Below the pieces are notes generated by a model. That model was not told the origin of the DNA. It did no database searches and was given only the letters and a program-made list of their open reading frames with translations. From JAOZTV01 sp965371805 (lineage in GTDB: Bacteria > Acidobacteriota > Aminicenantia > UBA2199), in NCBI GenBank assembly GCA_965371805.1, contig CBDUZW010000014.1:1-64000 (forward strand): a stretch of 64,000 nucleotides of DNA, read 5' to 3'. Position numbers and translations under genes: made by a program. Below, piece after piece: positions 18,351-27,508 of this stretch. Each line of letters starts with the position of its first letter. Position 1 is the stretch's first letter.

Positions 18351-19258
18351 TGGAATTATCATTATTTACAAGGATCCTTTTTTCCTTATTAGGATTATTT
18401 ATCGTTTTTAATTATGGGCTTATTCAGGCCGGAGTAATGAGAAAAATTGTAGCCCGTGTTGCAGGCAGATATGGTATCCCCATTTATCAGCCATATATTG
18501 ATCTGATCAAGAACTATGCTAAAAGAACTCAGATAACACATGGGATAATGTTTTATCTTGGACCTGTCTTCAGATTATCCGGTGGAATTGGACTTTTCTT
18601 TTTTATTCCAATGATCTATGGTTCTGTTTACTGGCAGAATTTTTCTTTTACCGGTGATATTATTCTCATTATGTATTTTCAGTTTTTTGGTATGCTGGGA
18701 ATGGCAATGGGTGCAAGTGAAGCCGGGCAGCCAAATTCAGTTATTGGAATAAGCAGAGGACTGGCACAATTCACAGCTGCAGAGGTTCCATTTACTCTTG
18801 CAATTATATCTATTGCAGCTCAGTATGATACCTTATCAATTTATGAAATAGTTGCAGCACAACAGGGTGGAATACAAAACTGGACTCTTTTTACTAATCC
18901 TCTTGCTGTAATTGCCGGATTATTAGGGTTTCTCGGTATAATGAGAAATGCACCCTTTAATGTTGTAATGGCACCTCAGGAAATACCAATAGGACCGCCA
19001 ACTGAATATCATTCTACTTATCTTGGAATGCTGCAATCCAATAGAGTGGTTTTACACATTGTTGAAGCAGTATTATTTATGAATTTGTTTTTTGGTGGTG
19101 CAACGAATTGGATAGAGTTGATAATTAAATCATTTTTTATCTATTTTATTACAGTATTTGTTGGTGTTGTATTCCCGCGATTTAGAGTTGATCAGTCTGT
19201 AAGATGGTTTATGAAGGTTCCGCTTGTGTTTGGTATTCTTGCGGTATTATTTGTTTAG
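18350..19258 (+). CDS. NuoH / MbhM-like membrane anchor subunit
   Basis: 302 residues with about eight TM helices. LVFNYG...RKIVARVAGRYGIPIYQPYIDLIKNYAKR at the N-terminus and VMAPQEIPIGPPTEYHSTYLG (about 205-225) correspond to the quinone-channel/E-channel subunit NuoH in its group-4 hydrogenase form. It couples the peripheral arm to the membrane arm. GTG start (TAGTG overlap). A small hairpin separates it from the next gene. Confidence 0.88.
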   Translation: MELSLFTRILFSLLGLFIVFNYGLIQAGVMRKIVARVAGRYGIPIYQPYIDLIKNYAKRTQITHGIMFYLGPVFRLSGGIGLFFFIPMIYGSVYWQNFSFTGDIILIMYFQFFGMLGMAMGASEAGQPNSVIGISRGLAQFTAAEVPFTLAIISIAAQYDTLSIYEIVAAQQGGIQNWTLFTNPLAVIAGLLGFLGIMRNAPFNVVMAPQEIPIGPPTEYHSTYLGMLQSNRVVLHIVEAVLFMNLFFGGATNWIELIIKSFFIYFITVFVGVVFPRFRVDQSVRWFMKVPLVFGILAVLFV

Positions 19259-19272
19259 GCACTTAGCAGTGC
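19259..19272 (+). other. short intercistronic hairpin
   Basis: GCACT-TAGC-AGTGC immediately after the NuoH-like stop codon, followed by TTTAATAAAA. It is too weak to be a convincing terminator and may tune the ratio of the membrane to the hydrophilic subunits. Confidence 0.35.
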
Positions 19273-19308
19273 TTTAATAAAAAAAATTTAAAAGAGAGGT
19301 TAGAATAA

Positions 19309-19953
19309 ATGTCCGGAATGGATGATTTTAAAAAGAAGATGGTTACAGGGCCGGATGGCGAACAGTTTGAAGTTAACCCTATGAACGATTATTATTGTAG
19401 TAAGAGACCAGAGGTTACTAGACCTGCTCATCCGTATATAGAGAAGTTTTTTAACTGGGCAAGGGCTAACTCATTATGGGTTCTCGGCTGGGGAACAGGA
19501 TGCGGAAGTATTGAGCTTCCTCCATTAACTACTCCAAGATTTGATATGTACAGGTATGGGGTTCAGATGAGACCTACACCGAGACAGGCCTGTGTTTTTA
19601 TTATATCAGGTTATCTTGCTGTAAAAACTTTAAAGAGGGTTATCAGGGCTTATGAGCAGATGCAGGGACCTAAATTTGTTATTGCTCTGGGAAGCTGTAC
19701 TATTAACGGCGGAATGTATTATGACAGTTATAATACCATTAACAGGCTGGATTATTATATGCCTGTCGATGTTTACATAGCCGGTTGCATGCCGAGACCC
19801 GAAGCAATTCTATCAGGTTTTGTCGCCCTCAAAAAAAGAATAAAAGAGGGAAAGGGTGAGGGTGCAAATGAGTATGCCGAAAAATTCGACTGGTATAAGG
19901 CTAATCAGAAAAAAATAATAAAGCAATGGGATATGCCGGATTATAACTGGTAA
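19309..19953 (+). CDS. NuoB / MbhJ-like iron-sulfur subunit
   Basis: 214 residues, soluble. It has the NuoB-type cluster region: GTGCGSIELPP (about 61-71), RQACVFIISG, VIALGSCTINGG and YIAGCMPRPEAI. These supply the cysteines for the proximal 4Fe-4S cluster. The first motif has one Cys followed by Gly, where complex I has CC and hydrogenases have CxxC. That matches the non-hydrogenase character of the large subunit. Good ribosome site (AGAGAGG). Confidence 0.88.
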   Translation: MSGMDDFKKKMVTGPDGEQFEVNPMNDYYCSKRPEVTRPAHPYIEKFFNWARANSLWVLGWGTGCGSIELPPLTTPRFDMYRYGVQMRPTPRQACVFIISGYLAVKTLKRVIRAYEQMQGPKFVIALGSCTINGGMYYDSYNTINRLDYYMPVDVYIAGCMPRPEAILSGFVALKKRIKEGKGEGANEYAEKFDWYKANQKKIIKQWDMPDYNW

Positions 19954-20529
19954 GTGGGTGATAGAGTGGAAAATATAATAAAGAGTTTAAAAGAAAAATA
20001 TAATATTTCAGATATAGTAATAAAGAGTAATAATCTCACATTTATGACAGTTGATAAAAAACTTGCAATAGGTTTGATCATCTATTTAAAAGAGATTGAA
20101 AAATTCTCACATCTTGTAATGTTATCGGCCGTTGACTGGCTTGAAGATAATAAATTTCAATTATCTTATATTCTAAATAATCCGGACAAAAAACTGGATA
20201 TTACTATAAGAGTATTTATCTCAAGAGAAAAACCTGTAATGGAAACTATTCATCATATCTGGGTTCATGCTGCTACTGATCAGAGAGAACTAAAAGAGAT
20301 GTATGGTATTGAATTTCCCAAAAGCCCAAGACTTAACGATGATTTTCTTTTAGAAGGATGGGACAATATCCCGCCTATGCGGAGGGATTTTGATACCCTT
20401 AAGTATTCCGAGGAAACTTTCTTCCCTAGAGATGGTAGAAAGACTTATGATACCAAGGAATATATGAAATCAAAAATGTATCCGGATGAAAAAAATTCTA
20501 TAGTAAAAAAAGGAATAAAAGATGTTTAA
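19954..20529 (+). CDS. NuoC / MbhK-like subunit
   Basis: 191 residues. The conserved segment HIWVHAATDQRELKEMYGIEFPKSP (about 106-130) is the 30-kDa NuoC signature, followed by the RDFDTLKYSEE stretch. It starts at GTG one base after the previous stop; GTG at 19966 is a possible alternative. Its end overlaps the start of the large-subunit gene. Confidence 0.87.
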   Translation: MGDRVENIIKSLKEKYNISDIVIKSNNLTFMTVDKKLAIGLIIYLKEIEKFSHLVMLSAVDWLEDNKFQLSYILNNPDKKLDITIRVFISREKPVMETIHHIWVHAATDQRELKEMYGIEFPKSPRLNDDFLLEGWDNIPPMRRDFDTLKYSEETFFPRDGRKTYDTKEYMKSKMYPDEKNSIVKKGIKDV

Positions 20530-21697
20530 ATTTGAACAGGATAGATCAAAATTTCCAGAGGAAAAGGATGGAAAACTTGAAATAGATTTAGATTCACAAA
20601 AATTTATAAAGATCTGGCAGGGACCGAATCATCCGGGAATTACAGGTAATATGGCCTTGGAACTCACTGTATCCGGGGATGAGGTGGTAGAGTCTAAAAC
20701 CCATGTTGGTTATCTGCACCGTGGATTTGAAAAACTGATGGAAAGAAGGAAATTCATCCAGTGTTTTCCAATCTGTATCAGGATGTGTGTGCCTGAACCG
20801 GATATAAATGAATACTGCCTGGCTGCCTCAGTTGAAGATCTGGCTGGAATTGAAGTCCCGGACATGGCAAAATGGTTGAGAACATTAGTTCTGGAAATGG
20901 CAAGACTGGTTATTCTTCTAAGAGGAGTTCCCGGGCAGGGCGGTACAATGAGTCTTGGTATGGGTGTACAATGGGGAGTATATGTCAGAGACCTGATGAT
21001 AGATAGATTTGAAGAGTTAACAGGTGGAAGAGTATATCATATGTATATTGCTCCAGGCGGTGTCAGAGGTTTGCTTCCTGATGGATTTAAAGAAAGAATG
21101 GAAGAAGTTCTCAAAAAAATTGATGAATTTGTTATAGATATAGATAATCTTATGTTCAGTAATTCAGTTTTTAAAAAGAGAACAAAGGGCATTGGAGTTA
21201 TCAAACCAGAATGGATCGAACAATATTCTGTGGTGGGACCAAATGCCAGAGCTGCAGGAGTAAATAGAGATGTAAGAAAGGATTATCCCTATCTGATGTA
21301 TGATAAACTGGATTTTGAGTCTTTTGTAGGAAAGGATTCCGATATCTATACAAGATCAAGGGTAAGATGGCATGATCTACAGACATCAGTAGATCTGATC
21401 CGGCAAATTATGGCAAAAATGCCGGATAAAGGTGATATCAGAGCAAAAACTCCAAATGTTATGCATTGGAAGATCCCTAAGGGAGAAACCTATCAAAGAC
21501 TTGAGTCCTCCAGAGGGGAATATGGTTTTTATATGGTTACTGACGGCTCTATGTATCCGAGAAGAATTAATCTGAGAGGACCAAGTTATAATTCAGCTGT
21601 TTTATTACTTGAGAAAATGCTTGTAAGTACAAATATATCAGATGTTTCTTCAATGATGGTTTCTCTTGCCACCTGTCCACCGGAAATTGAAAGATAG
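20522..21697 (+). CDS. NuoD / MbxL-like catalytic-arm subunit without NiFe ligands
   Basis: 391 residues of the 49-kDa/NiFe large-subunit fold. It contains QGPNHPGITGNMAL near the N-terminus, then HVGYLHRGFEKLMERR and GVRGLLPDGF. Group-4 hydrogenases bind NiFe with two CxxC motifs. At those places this protein reads RMCVPEP and ATCPPEIER, that is CxxE in both. A NiFe centre is therefore unlikely. Mbx/Mbs-type subunits, which act in ferredoxin-linked NADP or sulfane-sulfur reduction, also lost these ligands (family knowledge). The context with a double H/H' subunit agrees. Confidence 0.88.
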   Translation: MFKFEQDRSKFPEEKDGKLEIDLDSQKFIKIWQGPNHPGITGNMALELTVSGDEVVESKTHVGYLHRGFEKLMERRKFIQCFPICIRMCVPEPDINEYCLAASVEDLAGIEVPDMAKWLRTLVLEMARLVILLRGVPGQGGTMSLGMGVQWGVYVRDLMIDRFEELTGGRVYHMYIAPGGVRGLLPDGFKERMEEVLKKIDEFVIDIDNLMFSNSVFKKRTKGIGVIKPEWIEQYSVVGPNARAAGVNRDVRKDYPYLMYDKLDFESFVGKDSDIYTRSRVRWHDLQTSVDLIRQIMAKMPDKGDIRAKTPNVMHWKIPKGETYQRLESSRGEYGFYMVTDGSMYPRRINLRGPSYNSAVLLLEKMLVSTNISDVSSMMVSLATCPPEIER

Positions 21698-21729
21698 ATT
21701 ATGAAGATATTGAAAATTAAGAGGTTAAT

Positions 21730-23523
21730 ATGAGTTTAAAAGATGTGTTATTGCCCTTTCTTGCCTGGGGAAAAGTATTTAAAAATCCTGTCACTGTAAA
21801 AGATCCCTTTAATGACCGTCCGGGGGCGGAACGATACAGAGGATTTCATAAAAATGATATAGGAGCTTGTATCGGTTGTGGAGCATGTGAAGAAATTTGT
21901 CAAAACGCTGCAATTGATATGGTTCCTGTTAAAAGTATTGAAACAAAGGATGGTGACAGTGGATTAAGACCGATGCTTGACTATGGCAGGTGCTGCTGGT
22001 GTGCCCTCTGTGTTGATGTATGCTCAACAAATTCCTTAAACTTATCAAATGAATATACCTGGGTCGAAAATGATCCTGAGAAATACCGTTATATACCGGG
22101 AGTAGATAAAAAAGACTGGGATAATAGCGAATCAGGCTGGAAAAAACCTGAAAATTATGATTTGAATGAACCATTCAGAATTCATATGGAGGAGCTGAAA
22201 CCAGAAAAAAGGGATAGTTCTTTTATTGAATTTGTAAAAGGTTATTCAAAAGAACAGGCAGAAGCAGAGGCTGACCGTTGTATTGACTGCGGACTATGTA
22301 CTGCCACCTGCCCAGCCCATATGGCTATTCCTGAATATATAAAAGCTATCAGAAATGATGACCTTGAAGAGGGCTTAAGAATAATGTATGAGACAAATCC
22401 CCTGCCTGAAATTTGTGGAAGGATTTGTACCCATAGATGTGAGACTGTCTGTGCAATGGGTCATAAGGGTGATCCCTTATCAATTCGATGGCTCAAAAGA
22501 TATATTGCCGATCAGATCCCGGAAAGCAAATATTCAGATATTCTAAAACAGGGAACAGAGATAACAAAGAAAAGCAAAAAAATTGCTATAATCGGCTCAG
22601 GACCTGCCGGTTTATCTGCTGCATATTACCTTGCAAATTCAGGATATAAAACAAAAATATTTGAAGCATTGCCGGAAGCCGGCGGTATGATGAGATATGG
22701 AATACCTGAGTACAGACTCCCCTATGATCAGATTGATAAGGATGTTAAATATATACTATCACTGGGTGTAGAGATCGAATATAATCTAAAGATCGGTGAA
22801 GACATCTCTTTGGAAGAACTCGGTAAAGAATACGATGCAGTCTTTGCAGGAACCGGTTTACATCTTGGCAGAAGTACCAGAATACCGGGTGCTGATCATG
22901 AGAATGTTTGCTTTGCAACCGACCTTTTAAGAGAAATATCCCTTGGAAACGAAATACATGTTGGAAAAAAGATCGTTGTTATTGGTGGAGGCAATGTGGC
23001 AATGGATATCACCAGATCTTTAGTAAGGTTACAAAACAAAAAGAACATGAAAGTTGATGTTACTGCAACCTCTCTGGAATCTGAAGATATTATGCCTGCT
23101 GATAGAGAGGAAATTGTTGAATCAAGGGAAGAAAAAGCAATCATTGATCCTGGTTGGGGTCCAAAAGAGGTAGAGATAAAAAGTGGAAAGATAAAAGGTC
23201 TTCATGCTATAAAATGCCTTTCTGTGTTTGATGAAGAGGGTAGATTTGGTCCGAAATTTGACGAAAATGACAAAAAATTCTTTGAAGCAGATATGATTGT
23301 GGAATCAATTGGACAGGGAATGGACTTGACTTATATCTCTGAAAACATTAAAACCAGGGTGGAATTTAGTGATCGTGGTAGAATAATTGTAAACAAGGAT
23401 TTTCAGTCATCTCTTGACTGGCTCTTTGTAGGCGGAGATATAATTGAAGGTCCGGATGTTATCCACGGTATTGCCAATGGTCATAAAGCAGCAAAAGGCA
23501 TTGATAAATTTCTAACCACATAG
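21730..23523 (+). CDS. NuoI-like ferredoxin fused to GltD-like NAD(P)H oxidoreductase
   Basis: 597 residues. Residues about 35-110 hold two 4Fe-4S motifs (CIGCGACEEICQNA; CCWCALCVDVCSTN) as in NuoI/MbhN. Residues about 170-260 are the GltD N-terminal cysteine domain (CIDCGLCTATCPAH; CGRICTHRCETVC). Residues about 285-597 are the FAD- and NAD(P)H-binding domain (IIGSGPAGLSAAYYLA; VVIGGGNVAMDITRS; FVGGDIIEGPDVIHG). The chain joins the connecting ferredoxin arm of the membrane complex to a pyridine-nucleotide oxidoreductase, so the complex probably exchanges electrons between ferredoxin and NAD(P)H. No glutamate synthase large subunit lies nearby. Confidence 0.88.
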   Translation: MSLKDVLLPFLAWGKVFKNPVTVKDPFNDRPGAERYRGFHKNDIGACIGCGACEEICQNAAIDMVPVKSIETKDGDSGLRPMLDYGRCCWCALCVDVCSTNSLNLSNEYTWVENDPEKYRYIPGVDKKDWDNSESGWKKPENYDLNEPFRIHMEELKPEKRDSSFIEFVKGYSKEQAEAEADRCIDCGLCTATCPAHMAIPEYIKAIRNDDLEEGLRIMYETNPLPEICGRICTHRCETVCAMGHKGDPLSIRWLKRYIADQIPESKYSDILKQGTEITKKSKKIAIIGSGPAGLSAAYYLANSGYKTKIFEALPEAGGMMRYGIPEYRLPYDQIDKDVKYILSLGVEIEYNLKIGEDISLEELGKEYDAVFAGTGLHLGRSTRIPGADHENVCFATDLLREISLGNEIHVGKKIVVIGGGNVAMDITRSLVRLQNKKNMKVDVTATSLESEDIMPADREEIVESREEKAIIDPGWGPKEVEIKSGKIKGLHAIKCLSVFDEEGRFGPKFDENDKKFFEADMIVESIGQGMDLTYISENIKTRVEFSDRGRIIVNKDFQSSLDWLFVGGDIIEGPDVIHGIANGHKAAKGIDKFLTT

Positions 23524-23540
23524 TAAAAACGGAGGCAGGA

Positions 23541-23996
23541 ATGAAACTTAAGGAATTATTAGAAAAAAAAAGTAATATTATTTATAAGATTGAAGAAGAT
23601 AAGGTTGTAGTTGATGCAATCCAGCTTTTTAATGAACATTTAATCGGTTCCTTACTGGTAATAGATAGTAAACATAATTTAATAGGAATTATTACTGAAA
23701 AAGATATCTTATATAAATGTCATGAAAGAGATATCCATGATAATAGAAATACAAAGGTTTCTGAAATAATGACTTCGCTTGATAAATTAATCATTGGTGC
23801 GGGTGATGACACTATCCTCTATGCAATGAAGGTAATGACAAATAAAAGAATCAGGCATTTGCCGATAATGGATAAGGACGATCTATTGGGTGTCTTATCA
23901 ATTGGAGATATAATAAAAACTATTATGGAACAGTCAGAGTCTGAGGTAAAACTCTTAAGAGAATATGTAAGAAATCCTTATGGAATAAATTTATAA
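23541..23996 (+). CDS. tandem CBS-domain protein
   Basis: 151 residues with two CBS domains (about 1-70 and 75-140): LLVIDSKHNLIGIITEKDILYK and RHLPIMDKDDLLGVLSIGDIIK. Such proteins sense adenosine nucleotides. It is 17 bp behind the ferredoxin-GltD-like gene, with ribosome site GGAGG, and is probably the end of the same operon, perhaps reporting energy state to the complex. Confidence 0.85.
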   Translation: MKLKELLEKKSNIIYKIEEDKVVVDAIQLFNEHLIGSLLVIDSKHNLIGIITEKDILYKCHERDIHDNRNTKVSEIMTSLDKLIIGAGDDTILYAMKVMTNKRIRHLPIMDKDDLLGVLSIGDIIKTIMEQSESEVKLLREYVRNPYGINL

Positions 23997-24043
23997 CTCT
24001 CTGACCATCCAATCTCTTCAATTCTATTACAAAAATAAAAATT

Positions 24044-24406
24044 ATGGAAAAAATGAATTTACAAAAAATGTTGAATAAATTAAAAAATCATCCACAGTAT
24101 CATGATTCAGGTATGATTTTAATTCATAACGGGCTTGTGCGCAACCATTCAAGAGATGGAAAAAAAGTAAAAAATCTTTCTATCAAAGTAGATCATCAAA
24201 AAATAGAAAAGATTATTAAAAAAAATAAAAAGAGAAAAGGAATTATTGAGATCCTAATAGATATAAGAGAAGGTGAAAATTTAAACGTTGGAGAAGATTT
24301 AATGTACCTTCTCGTCATGGGTGAAATCAGAGATAATATTATTCCTGTTTTAAAAGACACACTCGATGAAATAAAAAAAACCGCCTTAGCAAAACATGAG
24401 TCATAG
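24044..24406 (+). CDS. MoaE-like (molybdopterin synthase large subunit-like) protein
   Basis: 120 residues. HDSGMILIHNGLVRNHSRDGKKV and GEDLMYLLVMGEIRDNIIPVLKDTLDEIK match the MoaE-like family annotated in many anaerobes. No moaD, moaA or mogA lies near, so a role in pterin synthesis is uncertain. The neighbouring NifX/ORP-like gene makes a molybdenum connection attractive but unproven. No clear ribosome site before ATG. Confidence 0.6.
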   Translation: MEKMNLQKMLNKLKNHPQYHDSGMILIHNGLVRNHSRDGKKVKNLSIKVDHQKIEKIIKKNKKRKGIIEILIDIREGENLNVGEDLMYLLVMGEIRDNIIPVLKDTLDEIKKTALAKHES

Positions 24407-24422
24407 ATTATCATAATTAATT

Positions 24423-24719
24423 TTACAATGTATAAAATTCAGCCAGCATTTGCGGATTTGCTATTGGTGCACCGGTTATAGCCAGAATATTTTTCCTTTT
24501 TAACTGTTCATTAAAATCAGAATCAATTGTTCCTGTTATTACCATATCTATCTTTAATTCTGTCAACCATTCATACGAATTATTAATTTCCTGAAAAGGA
24601 ACTTTAATATGTTTCTCACTTTCAATTATATTATTCTTAAATTTAAAAATTGTTACAGATTCACAAGAATCCATATCAAAACACGATTTATCATCCTTTG
24701 TTGGTATTGCAATTGTCAT
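24423..24719 (-). CDS. NifX/NafY-type (ORP-like) small protein, copy 1
   Basis: 98 residues. The ATG at 24719 follows GGAGATAT and lies downstream of a well-formed promoter, so the longer open frame to 24794 is not used. It starts TIAIPT and has the family's central strand (VITGTIDSDFNEQLKRKNI) and the ending ITGAPIANPQMLAEFY. It belongs to the dinitrogenase iron-molybdenum cofactor family, RNase H-like folds that carry Fe-Mo or Mo-Cu clusters. Closest in the window is the 30433-30765 copy, which shares VEFYAL/LAEFYTL ends. Metal ligands are not conserved obviously. Confidence 0.8.
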   Translation of the reverse strand: MTIAIPTKDDKSCFDMDSCESVTIFKFKNNIIESEKHIKVPFQEINNSYEWLTELKIDMVITGTIDSDFNEQLKRKNILAITGAPIANPQMLAEFYTL

Positions 24720-24762
24720 TTTATATCTCCATTCAAAATATTTATTAAATTCCCTATATATA

Positions 24763-24791
24763 ATTATATGCACATATGTGTAAAGTGTCAA
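24763..24791 (-). promoter_or_regulatory. regulon promoter 1 with CATATGTGC operator
   Basis: Minus strand: TTGACA (24791-24786), 17-bp spacer containing CACATATGTGCA, TATAAT (24768-24763). The palindrome CACATATGTG at 24771-24780 fills the spacer, so a bound protein would compete directly with RNA polymerase. It drives NifX-like copy 1. Confidence 0.8.
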
Positions 24792-24894
24792 CAATTATTT
24801 TGTTTTTTGATAATAGATTTTGCAAATATTGTTTGAATTATAATAATAAGCTTCCAGTAGAGGACACAATAAAATAATTAAATTCAAAACAATA

Positions 24895-24923
24895 TTGACA
24901 AGCGAACATATGTGCAATATAAC
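24895..24923 (+). promoter_or_regulatory. regulon promoter 2 with CATATGTGC operator
   Basis: TTGACA (24895-24900), 17-bp spacer with GAACATATGTGC, TATAAC (24918-24923). Divergent from promoter 1, about 104 bp away. Drives the hybrid kinase and probably the genes behind it. Confidence 0.8.
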
Positions 24924-24944
24924 TATAGGTAAAGGAGGGTGAGG

Positions 24945-26924
24945 ATGGATAAAAAACCAACCTATAAAGAATTAGAACAAAAAATTCAGGTATTAAAGAA
25001 GAAGATTGATGATAATATTCAAGTAAATCATTCATCATGTGAGAGTGAAGAAAAATTCCGGACTATCGCTGATTATACTTATGATTGGGAATATTGGATA
25101 GACTCTGAAGAAAAACTTATTTATGTATCACCATCGTGTGAACGAATAACAGGATATAGTGTTAATGAGTTTTTAAAAGACTCCAAATTATTAACAAGTA
25201 TTATTCACTCAGATGATTTAGAAATGGTAAAATGTCATAAACACAATATATTAGAATCAGGTGAATCCGAATTGATAGAATTTCGTATTTTCACTAAAAG
25301 TGGAGAAGAAAGATGGATCAGTCATAATTGTCAAACTGTATTTAACAAAAAAGGGATTAATATTGGGATAAGAGGCAGTAATAGAAATATAACCAAACAT
25401 AAGATAGCAGAACAAATAATTGAAGATAGAGAAAAAACATTAAAAGCAGTTTTAAATAATGCATCTGATGTAATAACGCTTCTGGATTATAAAAGCAAAA
25501 TACTTATGATAAATAAAGCATTTTATCAAAAATTTGGTTATACTAATGAAGAAGCAATAAAATTAACACCTATGGATCTATATACTCCTGAATATGCAAA
25601 AAAACACCCTTTGCTTATTGAAAAACTTAAAAGAGAGGGTTGTAGTATATTTGAAACTGAATATATAAGTAAAACTGGAGAAATAGTACTTATGGAGGTA
25701 AGTGCCTGTTTGATTGATCTATCAGGACAAATGGCAATTGTAAATATAGGACGAGATATTTCTGAACGAAAGCGGACAGAAGAGATAATGATAAAATCTT
25801 CACGACTCGAAGCAACAGCAACCATAGCATCAGGGATTGCTCATGATTATAATAATCTGATGGTGGGCGTTATTGGCAATGCAGAACTTTTAAAATTGCA
25901 ATTTGATAACGATCATGGAGTTATAGATAAGCTTAATACTATTGAAAATAGCGCAAGAAAAGCAGCAGATCTTTCTCAGCAATTACTTGCCTATTCCAGA
26001 GGTGGAAAATCTCATCCCAAAATATTAAATTTCAACAATTTAGTGCAGGAAAATCTTCGTATAAATGAAAGAACATTCCCAACAGGGATACGCATATATA
26101 AAGATATTGAAACTGAACCATTATATATCAAAGCTGATTATGCTCAGATGAATTTAGTAATATCAAACCTTTGTATCAATTCAATTGAAGCGATCGAGGC
26201 ATACGGACAAATTATGATAACAATACGAAATGTTGTGATTAATGAAAAGTTTGCAGAATCCTGTCCATCTTTAAAAGCAGGAAATTATATCTACTTTTCA
26301 ATAAAAGATACTGGATGTGGAATTGACAAAAAGACATTATTAAAAATTTTTGAACCTTTCTTCAGTACGAAATTTATTGGAAGAGGTCTTGGACTTGCAG
26401 CGGTTTATGGAATTATTAATAATCATAATGGGTATATTTCTGTTGATAGCACAGTTGGCGAAGGTTCAATTGTTGAAATATATCTACCTGCTGTTGAATT
26501 AGAAAAACCGAAAATAACACCAGAATTAAAACTGAATAATGATATCCCTACTGGAGATGAAACTATCCTTATAATAGATGATGAAACATTAGTTCTCAAT
26601 GTGACTCGAAGTATGCTTGAGAATTTTGGCTATAGAATCTTGTTAGCACATAATGGTCAGGAGGCTGTTAATATTGCAAAAAATTTTGATGGTAATATAG
26701 ATCTTGCATTATTGGATATTTGTATGCCTGTTTTAGGAGGAAAAGAGACATTTCCATTATTAAAAAAAGAACGACCACATATAAAAATAATTATTTGTAG
26801 TGGATATAATTTGAACGAGGATGTACAAATGCTTTTAGATACTGGAGCCAATTCTTTTATACAAAAGCCATTTAGACTAGATAAGTTGCTTAGAGAAGTA
26901 AGGGACATATTGGATGTTGTGTAA
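24945..26924 (+). CDS. hybrid sensor histidine kinase (PAS-PAS-HisKA-HATPase-REC)
   Basis: ATG at 24945 sits behind GGAGGGTGAGG and fits better than the GTG at 24939. 659 residues with no TM segment, so cytoplasmic. Two PAS domains lie at about 35-155 and 165-280. The phospho-accepting His is in SGIAHDYNNLM, HATPase (DTGCGI; LGLAAVYGI) is at about 395-510, and a C-terminal receiver with Asp in LLDICMP is at about 540-655. First gene downstream of regulon promoter 2 and therefore tied to the NifX/ORP set. Its last codon and stop fall inside the 590-bp duplicated block, so its C-terminal end may have been reshaped by that event. Confidence 0.88.
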   Translation: MDKKPTYKELEQKIQVLKKKIDDNIQVNHSSCESEEKFRTIADYTYDWEYWIDSEEKLIYVSPSCERITGYSVNEFLKDSKLLTSIIHSDDLEMVKCHKHNILESGESELIEFRIFTKSGEERWISHNCQTVFNKKGINIGIRGSNRNITKHKIAEQIIEDREKTLKAVLNNASDVITLLDYKSKILMINKAFYQKFGYTNEEAIKLTPMDLYTPEYAKKHPLLIEKLKREGCSIFETEYISKTGEIVLMEVSACLIDLSGQMAIVNIGRDISERKRTEEIMIKSSRLEATATIASGIAHDYNNLMVGVIGNAELLKLQFDNDHGVIDKLNTIENSARKAADLSQQLLAYSRGGKSHPKILNFNNLVQENLRINERTFPTGIRIYKDIETEPLYIKADYAQMNLVISNLCINSIEAIEAYGQIMITIRNVVINEKFAESCPSLKAGNYIYFSIKDTGCGIDKKTLLKIFEPFFSTKFIGRGLGLAAVYGIINNHNGYISVDSTVGEGSIVEIYLPAVELEKPKITPELKLNNDIPTGDETILIIDDETLVLNVTRSMLENFGYRILLAHNGQEAVNIAKNFDGNIDLALLDICMPVLGGKETFPLLKKERPHIKIIICSGYNLNEDVQMLLDTGANSFIQKPFRLDKLLREVRDILDVV

Positions 26925-27504
26925 CAAAAAAAGAGAGTTAAAATAAAAAAAAAGAGGTGAAAAATGAAAAAATTATTTGCAATTCCCACAGAGAGTGGAA
27001 AATTATGTGCCCATTTTGGGCACTGTGAGAAATTTGCCGTTGTAGAAACAGAAGAAAACAAAGTTATTGGAGTTAAATTTTTAACTCCCCCTGTACATCA
27101 ACCTGGAGTTTATCCAAAATTTCTGGCAGACAATGGCGTATCTGTGATTATTTCTGGCGGAATGGGTATGAAAGCACAGGACCTTTTTGCTCAGAATAAT
27201 ATTGAGGTTTGTATGGATGTAGATGCTGAATCTCCGGAGTTACTTGTTCAACAGTATCTTGATGGGAAATTAAGTGGAGGTGAGAATAAATGTGATCATT
27301 AAATAGTCGATATAATAATAATTGTAAATTTCTATATGATCTACAGGGCAATATAAAAGGAAAATTTTTATTATAAAGACAAAAATATGTTTATAAATGT
27401 ACTGTTTTAGGTCCATGTATAAAAAAGAGAATATTGTATGTCGATGAATTAATATTTACAAAGTTATCTATTTGAGCTTCACTGACACTACAACAATTAG
27501 GAGG
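26913..27504 (+). repeat. 590-bp duplicated block, copy A
   Basis: Matches 43303-43892 almost base for base: the 3' end of the DUF134 gene (TGTGTAACAAAAAAAGAG...), the nifX-like gene and about 200 bp after it to the AGGAGG of the next gene. The DUF134 codons are out of context here, so this copy appears to be the derived one. Confidence 0.9.
26964..27302 (+). CDS. NifX/NafY-type (ORP-like) protein, copy 2
   Basis: 112 residues, over 90% identical by eye to the 43355 copy. KLFAIPTESGKLCAHFGHCEKF at the start has Cys and two His close together, typical of metal-cluster carriers in this family. A GGMGMKAQDLF loop and a C-terminal GENKCDH follow. It lies inside the duplicated block, behind the hybrid kinase and possibly cotranscribed with it. 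Ribosome site AGAGGTG. Confidence 0.88.
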   Translation: MKKLFAIPTESGKLCAHFGHCEKFAVVETEENKVIGVKFLTPPVHQPGVYPKFLADNGVSVIISGGMGMKAQDLFAQNNIEVCMDVDAESPELLVQQYLDGKLSGGENKCDH

Positions 27505-27508
27505 GATA

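Noticed and set aside
12785..23523. Energy-converting NiFe hydrogenase (Mbh/Ech)
   Set aside because: Gene order fits, but both NiFe CxxC motifs of the large subunit are altered and no maturation genes (hyp) are nearby.
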